DNA from: Babylonia areolata
Taxonomy: Eukaryota; Mollusca; Gastropoda; Neogastropoda; Buccinidae
DNA: 64,000 nucleotides
Direction of reading: 5' to 3'
Assembly (NCBI RefSeq): GCF_041734735.1
Contig: NC_134894.1
Span: 57,425,405 to 57,489,404 of the forward strand
The notes under the pieces are model-generated. The model did not search any database and was not told the origin of the DNA. It worked only from the letters and a program-made list of their open reading frames with translations. This document shows, one piece after another, positions 47,458-60,358 of this stretch (positions within the stretch are counted from its first letter, which is position 1; each line of letters opens with the position of its first letter). Position numbers and translations under genes: made by a program.

Positions 47458-48656
47458 ATCTTAGATTGGGATGGTTTGTGAAGGTTTGGTTTTTGTGAAT
47501 ATTGACACTTTCTGTGTTGGGTCTGTTCTCCATGTCTTGCTTGCTGGAGATACATCAATGTATTGCACTATAGATCATAGATCAAGTTGGAATTCTTTTT
47601 AGCATTGATGACTTTAATTTGTGCCCAGAACTTATCCTCTCATACAGTCTGGAAATTTTGTCTCAATGCTGGAATTGTCTCAAATATTCATAGAGCCAGT
47701 TGACCAGGGTAAGTTTGTTGAATCATCTTTTTTTTACGTGAGACATTACATATAGTCACAGAACCAGACAGTTATTAAAGAAATATCTGTGTTAGTGCAG
47801 TAACTAAGTAACAGTTAAGGAAATATTTGACTATTTGTGTTCTGGGTCATTCAGCTATTGTTTTTTTTTTTTTAACTCAGGACCAGTGTAAAGTTTTAGG
47901 TTAGACCGGACCATGTTGAAATCACTCCCATGTCCAACTTTTCTCAGGTTGAAATAATATTGAATAAGTTGCTTGCCTTTTTAGTGCATTGTTCGCAATC
48001 ATAGATGTACATTTCCAGATTAAGAAGAATCAGAATATTCCCAAATATTTCGTAGTTCTTCCTTTGGCCAGATAAGTTCAACAATCAGAATATTCCCAAA
48101 TATTTCATAGTTCTACCTTTGGCCAGATAAGTTTAACACAAGTGCAGCTGATGAACCATGCTGAATATGAATACAAGAATCATGTTCAGTGTTGCCATTA
48201 TCACATCAAATGTTTGTTTGTATACTGTCATCAAGGATGTAAATGATTTGTGAACAGATTTAGTTTTGGCAGTTGTGTTTATGAATAGGGTTGAAAGTAG
48301 GAAGATGATTTAAACATGACTTAGCACTTCAAGCCTGAAGGACTTCCCTCATGTCCATATATACTCCCACCCAACCCCCCTTTTGTTTCTTCTTTATTTC
48401 AGTATTTGTGTTGTTGATGTATATATTTCATGGTGATGATGTTACATGAGTGAAGTGATAAGTCTTTGTTGTAGCTAACTATTCTTTTATGATGATGTTT
48501 TTTAATTGTGATACTGAAAAAAATGATCCTGTTTTTTTTTTTTTTAACCAATCTTGACAGTTTTTGCTATGTTGATATATATAGTTATGGTTGATAGAAA
48601 AAGTATTTTGTGAATGATACAGCTGTGGGTGGCTGATTTTTGTTCACTACATAGTT
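47458..48656 (+). other. Probable 3' UTR of the acyltransferase gene
   Basis: AT-rich sequence without coding signs after the stop codon. A 55-base direct duplication (CAGAATATTCCCAAATATTT) lies at 48028-48139. No clear AATAAA close to the stop was settled on, so the transcript end is not placed; it may extend past the repeat at 48657. Confidence 0.35.
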
Positions 48657-49165
48657 TTTTGACTCACTTGTGTAAACAAAGTGAGTCTATGTTTTAACCC
48701 GGTGTTCGGTTGTCTGTGTGTGTGTGTGTCTGTGTGTCCGTGGTAAACTTTAACATTGATATTTTCTCTGCAAATACTTTGTCAGTTGACACCAAATTTG
48801 GCATAAAAATAGGAAAAATTCAGTTCTTTCCAGTCATCTTGTTTAAAACAATATTGCACCTCTGTGATGGGCACAAAAAAATTAAAAAAAAAGAAGCCTA
48901 ATTATATGCAAACTGCATTTACTGTTATATTTATATTTTTTGTATTCTCTAAACTTGGCACTTTGACCTCTTATTCTGACACAACAAGAGGAGTTATTAT
49001 TATCATTTTTTGTTCAAACAGGGACTTCTTTTGCTAAGCATGGAATTTTTATTTATTTTGCAAACGTTTTGGTGCAGAGAGTAAAAAAGGGAAATTACTC
49101 TGTAATTAATGCTAGGGGACTTAATTTATCACAAGTGAGTCTTGAAGGCCTTGCCTCTCTTGTTT
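48657..49165 (+). mobile_element. Repeat family F, full copy
   Basis: Starts GACTCACTTGTGTAAACAAA then GTGAGTC, a self-complementary hairpin. Ends CACAAGTGAGTCTTGAAGGC then CTTGCCTCTCTTGTT. No coding frame. Confidence 0.8.
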
Positions 49166-50371
49166 TCCTTTGTTTTTCTGTGGAGTATTTATTACATTCT
49201 CACTGTAGTAGGTTTAACCTATACTTTTTCCCCCAGTCACTCTGACCAACACTCATTTCATTCTGTTGATTTGTCTGCCTGTCATTAGACTCACATTTCT
49301 TGAGAGACCATGCCATGATTTGGTACTGACCACTGAACAAAGTGTTGGGCATTATTTCAGTTGATTCCTTGCTTAATAAATGAAGGTTTGAAAATAACCA
49401 CCACCAACAACAAGATTCAAAGAAATCTCACTTCACTGGACTTAGTAGATAAAGTGTAAGTCTCTTTCTTTGGATGATAAGCTGAAGTTCCAGGTTCTGT
49501 GTATGCATATATTGCTTACAAAAACAAACAAAAAACATTGCACCAAAGGAATTATATGTATAAAATCTTGAACTTAAGGGAAAAAAAACTGCGCTGAAAG
49601 TTAACAAAATATGCATTTGTAGCTGGGGGCAAGATGTTAGTGGGGATAAGGATGGGGATGAGACAGTGAATGACATCACATCCTCCTAAATAAAGCAGTC
49701 AAACTTTACATATATATATACTGGCATAGACAAAACTGATAACACACTGAGATGATCCATGCAGTATTGTACAATGCAGTACAGTGCAGAAGAATACTGT
49801 TTTCACCAGTTCAGGCAAGGATGAGAATATAGAGCACAAGATGACTTTCACAATGCATTTTGATCCACAGATTTCATCATGCTGAACATAAAATGAAAAT
49901 GATGAGACACAGAGTGGATTCAAATAGTTCTTTTGATGACAGCCTTTCATCATCAGAAAAGCTTTGCATTGAAGGGCTGTTGTCAAAATGACTATGCATT
50001 CCATGCTCTCTTCAGGTTCATATTCATCATGTTCAGAAATGAAAATGCACAGAGGGAAACCATAGCTTGCGTAGCATGAATTGTCTATTTCTGTAATGAT
50101 CAGTCTTTTGGAGACAAGAAGTTACATAGCATCTAAATTTTATCATCTAGCCCTTGTCACCCTACTTTACATTACAGTGCTGTATTCTCTGTCAGTATTC
50201 TTGTATTCTTCACCTTTCCTTCGTCACCTGACAAGCACATTGGGTCTTTGTGTAGGTCGGGCATCTGCTTCTGCCCAGCCTCTTTGTTATGAAGCAGATT
50301 TTAGTGTGGAGTATATGGAGCAGTCCGCATGCTTTGATGCTGCCTTGAAACTGTTACTGCAGTCAGTGTTT
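49166..50371. other. Spacer between two family F copies
   Basis: AT-rich, no recognised gene. Confidence 0.3.
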
Positions 50372-50966
50372 TTGACTCACTTGTGTTAACAAAGTGAGTC
50401 TATGTTTTAACCCGGTGTTCGGTTGTCTGTGTGTGTGTCCGTGTGTCTGTGTGTCCGTGGTAAACTTTAACATTGACATTTTCTCTGCAAATACTTTGTC
50501 AGTTGACACCAAATTTGGCATAAAAATAGGAAAAATTCAGTTCTTTCCAGTCATCTTGTTTAAAACAATATTGCACCTCTGGGATGGGCACAAAAAAAAT
50601 AAAAAGATGAAGCCTAATTATATGCAAACTGCATTTACTGTTATATTTATATTTTTTGTATTCTCTAAACTTGGCACTTTGATCTGATATTCTGACCCAA
50701 CAACAAGACCAGTCATTATTATCATTTTTTGTTCAAACAGAAACTTCTTTTGCTAAGCATGGAAGTTTTATTTATTTTGCAATGGTGCAGATAGTAAAAA
50801 AGGGAAATTACTCTGTAATTGATGCTAGGGGACTTAATTTGCTTTAAACTGATCTTTCTCATCTTAAACATTACATTTTGAAATTATACTCAATACATAA
50901 AAAGCTTGGATTTTTTTGTTTTTAAGTGTATCACAAGTGAGTCTTGAAGGCCTTGCCTCTCTTGTT
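50372..50966 (+). mobile_element. Repeat family F, full copy
   Basis: About 95% like 48657-49165 but with an extra block near 50835-50925 also found in the copy at 7373-7953, so the copy at 48657 carries an internal deletion. Confidence 0.8.
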
Positions 50967-50984
50967 CATTGAATGCAGTGCTTT

Positions 50985-52745
50985 ACAGAGTGCTGTGATC
51001 CAGCGTGGTACTATGCTGCGCTGTATAGACAGCAGTACAACCGAACATGGTACTGTGCAGTGTTGTACACAGCAGTATAATTCAGCATAGTACATACTGA
51101 GCTGTGCTGTAGGTAACAACCTAATATGGTACACTGCAATGCTGTTCACAGCAGTACAATCCAACTTGGTACTGTGTGCTGTAGACAGCAGTACAGTCAG
51201 TGATACTGCGAGTGTGATGTGCTGTACACACCAGTACAATCCAGCATGAGACTGTGATGTGCTGTACACACCAGTACAATCCAGTATGATACTGTGATGT
51301 GCTGTACACACCAGTATAATCCAGTATGATACTGTGATGTGCAGTACACACCAGTATAATCCACAAAACTGTGATGTGCCGAACACAGCAGTACAATCCA
51401 ATATGATGTGCTGTACACAGGAGTACCATCCAACATGATACTGTGATGTGCAGTACACGCCAGTATAATCCACAAAACTGTGATGTGCCGAACACAGCAG
51501 TACAATCCAATATGATGTGCTGTACACAGGAGTACCATCCAACATGATACTGTGATGTGCTGTACACACCAGTACAATCCAATATGATGTGCTGAACACA
51601 GCAGTACAATCCAATATGATACTGTGATGTGCTGTACACACCAGTACAATCCAATATGATACTGTGATGTGCAGTACACACCAGTATAATCCACAAAACT
51701 GTGATGTGCTGTACACAGCAGTACAATCCAGTATGATGTGCTGTACACAGGAGTACCATCCAACATGATACTGTGATGTGCAGTACACACCAGTATAATC
51801 CACAAAACTGTGATGTGCCGAACACAGCAGTACAATCCAATATGATGTGCTGTACACAGGAGTACCATCCAACATGATACTGTGATGTGCTGTACACACC
51901 AGTACAATCCAGTATGATACTGTGATGTGCTGTACACACGAGTACAATCCAATATGATACTGTGATGTGCAGTACACACCAGTATAATCCACAAAACTGT
52001 GATGTGCTGTACACAGCAGTACAATCCAGTATGATGTGCTGTACACAGGAGTACCATCCAACATGATACTGTGATGTGCAGTACACACCAGTATAATCCA
52101 CAAAACTGTGATGTGCCGAACACAGCAGTACAATCCAATATGATGTGCTGTACACAGGAGTACCATCCAACATGATACTGTGATGTGCTGCACACACCAG
52201 TACAATCCAGTATGATACTGTGATGTGCTGTACACACCAGTACAATCCAATATAATACTGTGATGTGCTGTACACACCAGTATAATCCACAAAACTGTGA
52301 TGTGCTGTACACAGCAGTACAATCCAATATGATGTGCTGTACACAGGAGTACCATCCAACATGATACTGTGATGTGCTGTACACAGCTGTACAATCCAGC
52401 ATGGGATTGGGATGCGCAGTATAATCCAATATGAGACTGTGATGGCCTGTACACAGCAATACAATCCACCATGGTACTGTTCAGTGCTGTACACAGCAGT
52501 ACAATTCAACACGGTACTGTGCAATGCTGTGTTAGCAGTACAATCCATATCCAACACAGTTATGCGCAGTGCTGTTTACAGCAGTGCAATCCAACATGGT
52601 ACTGTGCAATGGTGTATACAGCAGTACAATCCAACATAGTACTGTGCAGCGCAGCACGCAGCAGCGTGATCGAACATGGTATTGTGCAGTGCAGGACAGA
52701 ACAGGACAATCCACTTGAGACTGTAAATTCTGTACAGTGCATCTT
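50985..52745. repeat. Minisatellite with 40/37/32-base units in higher-order blocks
   Basis: Units are variants of GTGCTGTACACACCAGTACA plus ATCCAGTATGATACTGTGAT (40 bases), a 37-base form with ATCCACAAAACTGTGAT and a 32-base form with GTGCCGAACACAGCAG. They group into repeated blocks of about 109-150 bases in the core (51200-52400) with degenerate flanks. All three minus-strand frames stay open for 420-513 codons. Confidence 0.9.
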
Positions 52746-52789
52746 GACACAGATTTTTATATGTGTGTTATTTATTTTTTTCTATTGTT

Positions 52790-53060
52790 ATTGATACTTA
52801 TATAGTGCCTGTCTTCGGTCAGAGACTAAACTCTAATGCGCTTTACAAACATGGAGTCATTTGCACAGCAGGCTGCATAGTTGGGTAGAGCCAGCTGCCA
52901 GCTGCCTTTTTTTAAGGCGTTCAGTATTCATTTCCTGTATCATTCAGTGCGGCTTCGTTAAAGCACATGCACATTCAAGTATATTAAAGAGGAATTTTCT
53001 GAAGAATTTTGTGAGGGACATTGTTGCTGTGGGTTCTTTAACGTGCGTTAAGGGTATGTA
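52790..53060 (+). mobile_element. Interspersed repeat family C, copy 2
   Basis: Same ordered blocks as 4008-4210, plus a 3' GGGTTCTTTAACGTGCGTTA block that resembles the body of SINE family A. Confidence 0.6.
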
Positions 53061-54184
53061 TAAGCATTGAATTGTCACAAGTTAGTATGATGAAAACTAC
53101 AATTTTCTTTTGGCTTATTGTTGGTCATTGCACTTGTCCCATGAGTCAAGTTATTTACCCAGTTGAACTTTTCCCACCTTCTGGACAGGGTAGATTTTAT
53201 CAAATGTCTTTACCTTCTAAATTCAACACTTTCTCTTGAAAACTGGTTATCTTCCGTCTTTCCCTTATGAGGCCTTATCCACATGGAATGAGCTTCCTGT
53301 CTTTCAGCCAGACCAATTTAGAAAGCACTGTTTAATCCATCTTTCATCCAATCAAGCATGAGTGTTTAAAGGTGTATAAATAAGAGTGTGCGAGTTGTAA
53401 AAATACTTCTTCTTTTTTTCTTAATCATAAATCTTAATGTTCTGTAAATATGCTTTTTTTTTTTCCATCCGTGCTCATTTGTTTTTAAGTGCATTTAACA
53501 TATTTTGGAAATGTTCTTGTTCCATGCTCTGGGCTTTCTTTTTGAAAGGTTGAGCAATGAGAATCACTCTTTTACATATTCATTATTCAGATGATTTTTT
53601 ACTTAGCATATTTCAGTGCTGTGCGATTTTCTGTATGATTGGCTGGACTGTGAGTGTGATACAGATTTTAAGTTGCATTTGTTTTGTAAAGCTTGGAATC
53701 TTTAAGGTGCCAACAGCACTGAAAGTTAAAAAAAAATAAACAAGTGTTTATTATTTGAATATTTAAGTTCTCGCTTCTTTTGGGATTTCACTTTTTAACA
53801 ACATATGGAGGCAACATGATTTAATTTTGTTTGTATTGTGTGTGATTTGGGGAGATTCCTTTTTAGAGGGGTTGCTTTTGATTTATTTAGAAGTCTGTTC
53901 TTTTTTTTCACTTGTGTGTGAGCTGGTGTGGAGCACTAGGCTGTTGTGCTATTTGAAAGAGGAAAATATTACTGTACCTATTTTTTGGTGAGCAATAAAG
54001 AAACAACTTTCGTTTATGTTTTTTTAAGCAATAGTGAAATGACCTGTAACACATTTTATCATAATGATGACTGTATATGTTGTACAAAGTGGTGAAGTGT
54101 AACTACCATTTAAAATTGCATTCCGTCATGTAGATTGATTATTTTTGTTGAGACATATCCAGGGTTTTCAGTATTTGATTGGAC
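53061..54184. other. Intergenic stretch
   Basis: AT-rich; AATAAA-like signals (53744, 53994) could end a rightward transcript, but none is shown. Confidence 0.3.
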
Positions 54185-54786
54185 TTAACTCACTCTGGAC
54201 AATGGAACACTATAGCGTTCCTGACAAAAGGCGCGGTTCTGGATGACGGAACGCTATAGCGGTTATGACAATAAACAAATTTTCCAGGTTTTCTTCATGA
54301 GGTAGCATAACAATTGCAGCTACATGGGGCATTGCGAACGTGTCAAGGGTGAAATGGAAAGTTTCATGATGAGGTTCTGTAACAACTTACTCGGCGGCGA
54401 GCGACTGACTTTGGCACCCCACGTGACTAATCTGCTATATAGATCATGACAGCGACTTTTACGGCTGCTGAAGTGATTGAAATGCTTCAAACTGAAGGTT
54501 CCTTTCATCGACGAGGATGATGAAGATGTTGAATAAAGTATCTTCAGTGAAGAAAGCTACCAGCAAGAAGGTACTCACAGTGACTCAGATTTGGAGGGCA
54601 GTGAAGAGGGAGGGAGGTGCGGGTATGGCATGACAAGAGGAGAGGGGTCAGTGGGTCAAGTACAGCAAGTTTCATTCAGTTACCTTATGTTTTCTATTTT
54701 TTGTGATTTTTTTCCCCCTAGCCCTAACAAATGGGCTGTCTGTAGGGAAAAGCAAGGGAGAAAACTTTCCAGCCCGACTGAGTTAA
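54185..54786 (+). mobile_element. Deleted piggyBac-like element, 602 bp
   Basis: TTAA at both ends with CTCACTCTGG and inverted CTCAGTCGGG repeats. The subterminal sequence has repeated CGCTATAGCG-type motifs (ACGCTATAGCGG and ACTATAGCGT). The interior encodes a plus-strand acidic run (DEDDEDVE, then DSDLEGSEEGG) like a piggyBac transposase N-terminus; the rest of the transposase is deleted. Confidence 0.65.
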
Positions 54787-55429
54787 GCTGTGGGTAAACA
54801 CGAAGGTGCTGTTGACTTTTGTGAAGGCTGAGATTCATCTGTAATTTTTTGTTGTTGAAAAAGAAACAAAAAAAAAGAAACAGGAAAAGATTGGTTGTTT
54901 TGTTATTTTCTTCTGTTTTTTTGCTGCACCATTTTTCTTCTTCTTGATACATGTATAATCATGATCATTATGTCTAAATGGCTGTATTGTTGTGGTGATT
55001 AGTTGCTTGTTTGTTTGTTGTTGTTTCTTGTGTGTGTGTTTTTTGTTGTTGTTTTTTTTTGGTTTTTTTGTTGTTGTTTTTTTGCTCTGTCTGTACACAC
55101 CTTGATGATGCTGTACCGCTGGTTGTCTATGCTGCTGTACATCTTTCCATTTGCCCTTTCTGCCATGTCTTGTTTGTAAATTCCCCCCACCCCTTACACA
55201 CACACAAACACTCACACATTACCATGACGGAAAAACAGGCACCTGCACAAACATGTTCTCTCTCTCTCTCTCTCCACATCCCTCTTTTTTCCTTTCTTTT
55301 ATACCCCAGGGCTGGGTGGAAAAAAAGTATATGTTTTGCTTATCTCATTACCCTGGTAAAATAACATTTCGTTTCGTTTCGTTTCATTTCTCTCTCTCTA
55401 TCTCATTGCCCTCTCACTTTCTCCCTCAC

Positions 55430-55433
55430 CCAC

Positions 55434-55469
<36 letters not shown>

Positions 55470-55505
55470 GCACCATGAAAAATATGTTCTCTTTCTCTGT
55501 AATAT

Positions 55506-55546
<41 letters not shown>

Positions 55547-55551
55547 CACTG
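55430..55551. repeat. (CA)n microsatellites (two runs)
   Basis: CA runs at 55430-55468 and 55507-55551 with an intervening similar block, part of a locally repeated simple-sequence region. Confidence 0.9.
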
Positions 55552-55732
55552 ACAGGCACCTGTACCAGTTTATGCATTCTTTCTCTCTTTTTTGTGGCCT
55601 CAGTTGCATGCAGGTCATGGAGCACCAAGACTTTCCCTCTATCTTATTTACTGTCTCTCTCACACAAATCCAAAAACAGACACTCATATCGATAGGTAGG
55701 AGACTAAGCTTTTGTACATTCTTTCTTTCACT

Positions 55733-55733
<1 letters not shown>

Positions 55734-55814
<81 letters not shown>

Positions 55815-55892
55815 TTAAAGCATGTAAACAGCAGCACAGATAAGCAAAATATGCAAACATTCTCTCTCTCACTCACTCTCTCTCTCTGTCTG

Positions 55893-55935
<43 letters not shown>
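55734..55935. repeat. (CT)n and (CA)n microsatellites
   Basis: CT run 55734-55810 and CA run 55892-55935. Confidence 0.93.
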
Positions 55936-55938
<3 letters not shown>

Positions 55939-56904
55939 ACACAGAGTTATCACATAAATCACATTTATTTTTCAGATAATCAAATAAAATGTGTGTATAT
56001 TGCTTGTTTTATACTCTTAAGCATTTTATTTGATCTGAGTGGAAAAGTGAAACTTTCGTTTAACTGAATATAAAAATAAGAAGCGGTAAAAAGCTCATTT
56101 GAGATATGATGCGAAAGATTGGGTGGGTTTTTTTTTTTTAAATTGTCTTTGATAAGGAGTCTGTAATTGAAAATACCAGATTTCACTGAGGGGTATTTAA
56201 TGCCAAACATGTCATATGGCACAGTTTGACATGTCATTGACATTTGATGATGAGTCTTGATATACTAAAATGTAGAATTGCATGCAGGTACTGAAAGTAT
56301 ATGTGAAAACTTTTCACAGCTTGTACTTGTGATATTTTGCTGTCATCCCTTTGCTTTGGTTTTTTTTCCCCCACTGAATATGGAGCAGGAAATTATGCTG
56401 ATATGTTCCTTGATATGGCACAGTAAAGATTTGTCAGTTTTGGGGTGTTTACTTCTAATATAATATTCAGACTTTTAGAATGTATTTCAGATCTGAATCT
56501 CCACATTTTTCAGAGGGATAATATTTAATGGACATTCTTTGATTAGTTGGTACAAAACATTGATCTCAAAACAGCGTTATTGATAACATATCAGACTGGT
56601 TTCTTGTTTGTAAAAACAAACTTCTTGTCAGTTTGACAAACGCATGCATTTTTCACAATGTGTGCTGCAGCAAAAATATTTTTTAAGTTGTGGAATCTTG
56701 CATAGAGAAAGCTCATCAATGTACATATATGTATATATGATATTGTGCACTGGTTGAATAAATGGTTAATATTACTGTACATATAATATTTCTGTGTGTG
56801 AGTATGATTCTGCAAAGCTGCACGGCTGTGGGATTATGAAGTTTATTGTTTCTTTATATGGCACCTTTTGCATTCAGGACTCTTTCAATGACTGAGGCAA
56901 TATG

Positions 56905-57308
56905 TGGAGTGATGGCCTAGAGGTAACGCGTCCGCCTAGGAAGCGAGAGAATCTGAGCGCGCTGGTTCGAATCACGGCTCAGCCGCCGATATTTTCTCCC
57001 CCTCCACTAGACCTTGAGTGGTGGTCTGGACGCTAGTCATTCGGATGAGACGATAAACCGAGGTCCCGTGTGCAGCATGCACTTAGCGCACGTAAAAGAA
57101 CCCACGGCAACAAAAGGGTTGTTCCTGGCAAAATTCTGTAGAAAAATCTACTTCGATAGGAAAAATAAATAAAACTGCACGCAGGAAAAAATACAAAAAA
57201 AAAAGGGTGGTGCTGTAGTGTAGTGACGCGCTCCGTGGGGAGAGCAGCCCAAATTTCACACAGAGAAATCTGTTGTGATAAAAAGAAATACAAATACAAA
57301 ATACAAAT
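56905..57308 (+). mobile_element. tRNA-headed SINE family A, full copy
   Basis: A box TGGCCTAGAGG and B box GGTTCGAATC in the head, conserved body (GACGATAAACCGAGGTCCCG), ATACAAATACAA tail. ATATG repeats flank it. Confidence 0.87.
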
Positions 57309-58658
57309 CTATATGGCTTGACAACATTAAGACAAAATGAAACAAATGTTGACTATGATTTTTTTTTTTTTATTGGCACATTAGTTATCATCTTGTGATT
57401 TTAGGCGCTTCTGTCACCATAAAAGTGCTGGATCTGTGTAAATTTATGACCATATCCATGCAAAATTGATTTTTGAATACCACGATGATCCTGTCCATGG
57501 AAACAACTGCTTTGTACATAGCCTTATTTTGATTGGATTGGAAACTTGATTTTCACTTTTCACTTGATGTGAATTGTTGAATTTAAGACTGAGGCAGTTA
57601 ATATTTAACTAAATACATATATTTTGTTTGGAATGAGGTCAACAGTTAGCCATCATTTTTTTCTTTTTTCATTTTCTTTTTTTTTAAATCAAAAACAGTA
57701 CAAAGAATTTTTTTTCCAAAACAAACTTTTGTGCTTGAAAAAGAAATATTCCTCTTCTTCACTAGTCTGTTGCACTTTTGGTGCATTCGCTATGGGAATG
57801 AACCCTTCCAGGATATGGAGTCAAGCGTAGAAACTATACAACTGTTAGTCAAGCATAGAAACTATAAAAATGTTTGATTTTCAGATGGTGCATATAGATG
57901 CCATAAGAAGAAGCACAGACTTTTTTTTTTTTTTTTTTCATTTCTGTAGAATTTGAATAAAGTGTTTGTAAGCTGTCAGAACAGAAAAGACAGGTAATAC
58001 CACTTGTTCATTTAAACTCTGTGTGTGTGTGTGCGCGCGCGCATGCATGCATGCATGCATATATGCATGTTTTCTGCGTCAACAGATGGTGATCATGCCT
58101 TATGTTATCATGGTTTGTGTGCGTTGATCTGTCTCCAAATGTATGATGTTGTCTCAGATTGGGTTGTGTTCAGGTTCATCTGCGGGTGAGAGGGAAACAA
58201 TCTCACATGACTCATGAATTCATGTCTGTACAATCTGCAGCGTTTGAATGTGTATGATTTGAAATGTCTGAAGAAGTGTAAGTTATAGTGTTTAAAAAAA
58301 AAAAAAATTTCTTTCTTGTTTGCTTTTTTTGGTTTGGTTTTTGTTTTTCATTAAATTAATTGAGTATCTTTGCCTCATGTTTATTATGTTTCATGTCATT
58401 TTCTTTTCTTTACTTTTATCTACTTTTTCATGTGTATTTACCTGCTAATCATTTATGACATTTTTCTTATTCTTTTCATGTTAGAAAAAAGATTACCTTG
58501 TACAGAAGCATGTGTTTGTGTTATTATGTGCATATGTGTGTGTATCAGTTTGTGTAAAACAGTAAAACAGATTTTAATGCAGTTATAACTGTTTCAGCCA
58601 GTGGATATATAATTCAATGACATCCTTGATCTTGACTCAAGGATACAACATCAAGGAA

Positions 58659-58715
<57 letters not shown>

Positions 58716-59049
58716 TCTCTCAGAAACCATTTCATTGCCATAAGAAAGCCTTGACAACATTGACGTACACATGCAAAACAAACAAAATGTTGCAAGTGTC
58801 TCTGAAATTTCTATCTCTGCATAACAAACAAATGGCTTAAAATGCAGAATTTGAATGGAAAATGACACAAAAATTGTCTGCAAAGATTTCCACTCTGACG
58901 CAAACAGATGAAAGGAACTAAAAATCAAATGTGTGGTTTTACTTATCTGTCCAAGTTTTCTTGATTCAATACTGACAAGATGCCATCTTCTGAGTCGTAC
59001 AAAAACATCAACTTTTATGTTGATCAGATATCGAGAACCAAATGGATCA
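57309..59049. other. Intergenic stretch
   Basis: Poly-T runs, a short GCGC/GCAT run near 58035-58068 and a GT microsatellite; no gene recognised. Confidence 0.3.
58661..58709. repeat. (GT)n microsatellite
   Basis: Simple repeat seen directly. Confidence 0.95.
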
Positions 59050-59225
59050 TTTGTGGGATCGATTATTTTATTCTGAATGTAATGGCCACATAACGAGATC
59101 TAGTGACGTGGCTGAAACAGTCCTCCTAGGAACTGTTTACCGAGGAAGTTGGAAGGGAAGACAGAAATATAATGGAATGGCAACATTGCAGAATGGACAG
59201 GAAAACAATATATTCAGACTACAAT
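59050..59225 (+). mobile_element. LINE 3'-end fragment
   Basis: GGCCACATAACGAGATCTAG onward would read (in broken frame) the GH-x-TRSSD and TVLLGTVYRGS motif that closes some LINE ORFs. Parallel to 61810-61985. Confidence 0.55.
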
Positions 59226-59412
59226 ACCCAACCAAATTTCATCTTTAAATACACAGATAAGAAATCACATGTGCACATCCATATGACTAACAACAAAATC
59301 AGCAACATGAAATATGGGTTTATTCATTGGTGACAAAATAACTGAAATAAACATTTAAAAAATGTGCATGATTATTGACAAAAGTCTGTCTTAGGCTGAC
59401 AACTTTACTTAC

Positions 59413-59633
59413 CTTGGAAAACCTCTGGGTACAGGAATGTTTCAATCAGCTGCAGTAAGAAAGCATCTTTACAAACATTCTTTTTGTTTTGTTGTTGTTG
59501 ACCTAACATCCACGCCACTTCAGTGGCACAACTCCCGCAATATTCATGAATCTGTTGTACACCACCACACCCAGGTTTGTCTGCCACAGTCTCAGTGTGC
59601 TGGCTGTCAACAATGAGCTATTGATGTTTGGCT
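59413..59633 (-). other. Unrecognised exon-like open segment
   Basis: A minus-strand open frame of about 70 codons includes KPGCGGVQQIHEYCGSCATE and LLQLIETFLYPEVFQ. It ends at a textbook donor, TTCCAAG|GTAAGT, in phase 1. No clear acceptor or partner exon was found and the family is not recognised. It lies 0.75 kb upstream of the paralogue's promoter on the opposite strand. Confidence 0.3.
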
Positions 59634-60358
59634 ACACTGGGAGGCAGTATACCAGAACAGACCATGCAAGCAATACTGCAGAGTCCGTTCTTGGAATGTC
59701 AGGAACCTACACATGTATTTTGGGATCCATGTACCGAGTACACCATTCCCTTGAGCAATGAAACCCTCACTAAACTAAGACCCAAGTATTGAACAATATG
59801 ACCTTGCTGTTACTGAGCCTATATGCTCTCCTCTCAGCCTGCGCTGCAAAAATCCCATTAGTGGATTAGCACCGTGTTGATGTTCATGATAAAAGAACCC
59901 CAGTCAAGACTGAGATGATGACACTCAAATGTATTGTGACGTAAGCATTCTGGAGACAATTGCTGTGGATATGCTATGTGGTCATGGAGAATAGTTACTT
60001 TCAGAGGACATGCGGATGTCCATGACACATTTTCAGGTGTTCTTACCAGGATAAAATGTGCAAACAGACTGGATGGAATAGAGTACTGTCTTGCCAACTT
60101 TATTAATTACCTTTAGAAAACAAAATTTATTCAATTAAATTTATTCATATGCTGAAAAAAAAAAGACTCAAGAAAACCTGACCAAATCTGAAATATAACG
60201 GTGAAATTGGTGCGCAAATCTATTTATGGTGATATTAACCACGAAAGGCGTTTGTGGTCATGTGTCCTTCGGGTTGTGGCAAAATTATTTGCAAAAAAAA
60301 ATCCCATGTAGCAAATCTGTCCTGGGCATATTTTTCTCACTGAGCACATGAAGCGAAA

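Larger units (their letters stand above)
54787..56904. other. Simple-sequence-rich spacer
   Basis: Dominated by T/G-rich and CA/CT runs; no gene recognised. Confidence 0.3.

Noticed and set aside
51121-52557. Long minus-strand open frames (420-513 codons) as protein genes
   Set aside because: All three frames are open because the minisatellite unit lacks stops; the sequence is pure tandem repeat with no start context, domain or splice logic.
55403-55979. Open frames in the CA/CT-rich region
   Set aside because: They translate simple repeats in several frames on both strands; no coding signal.
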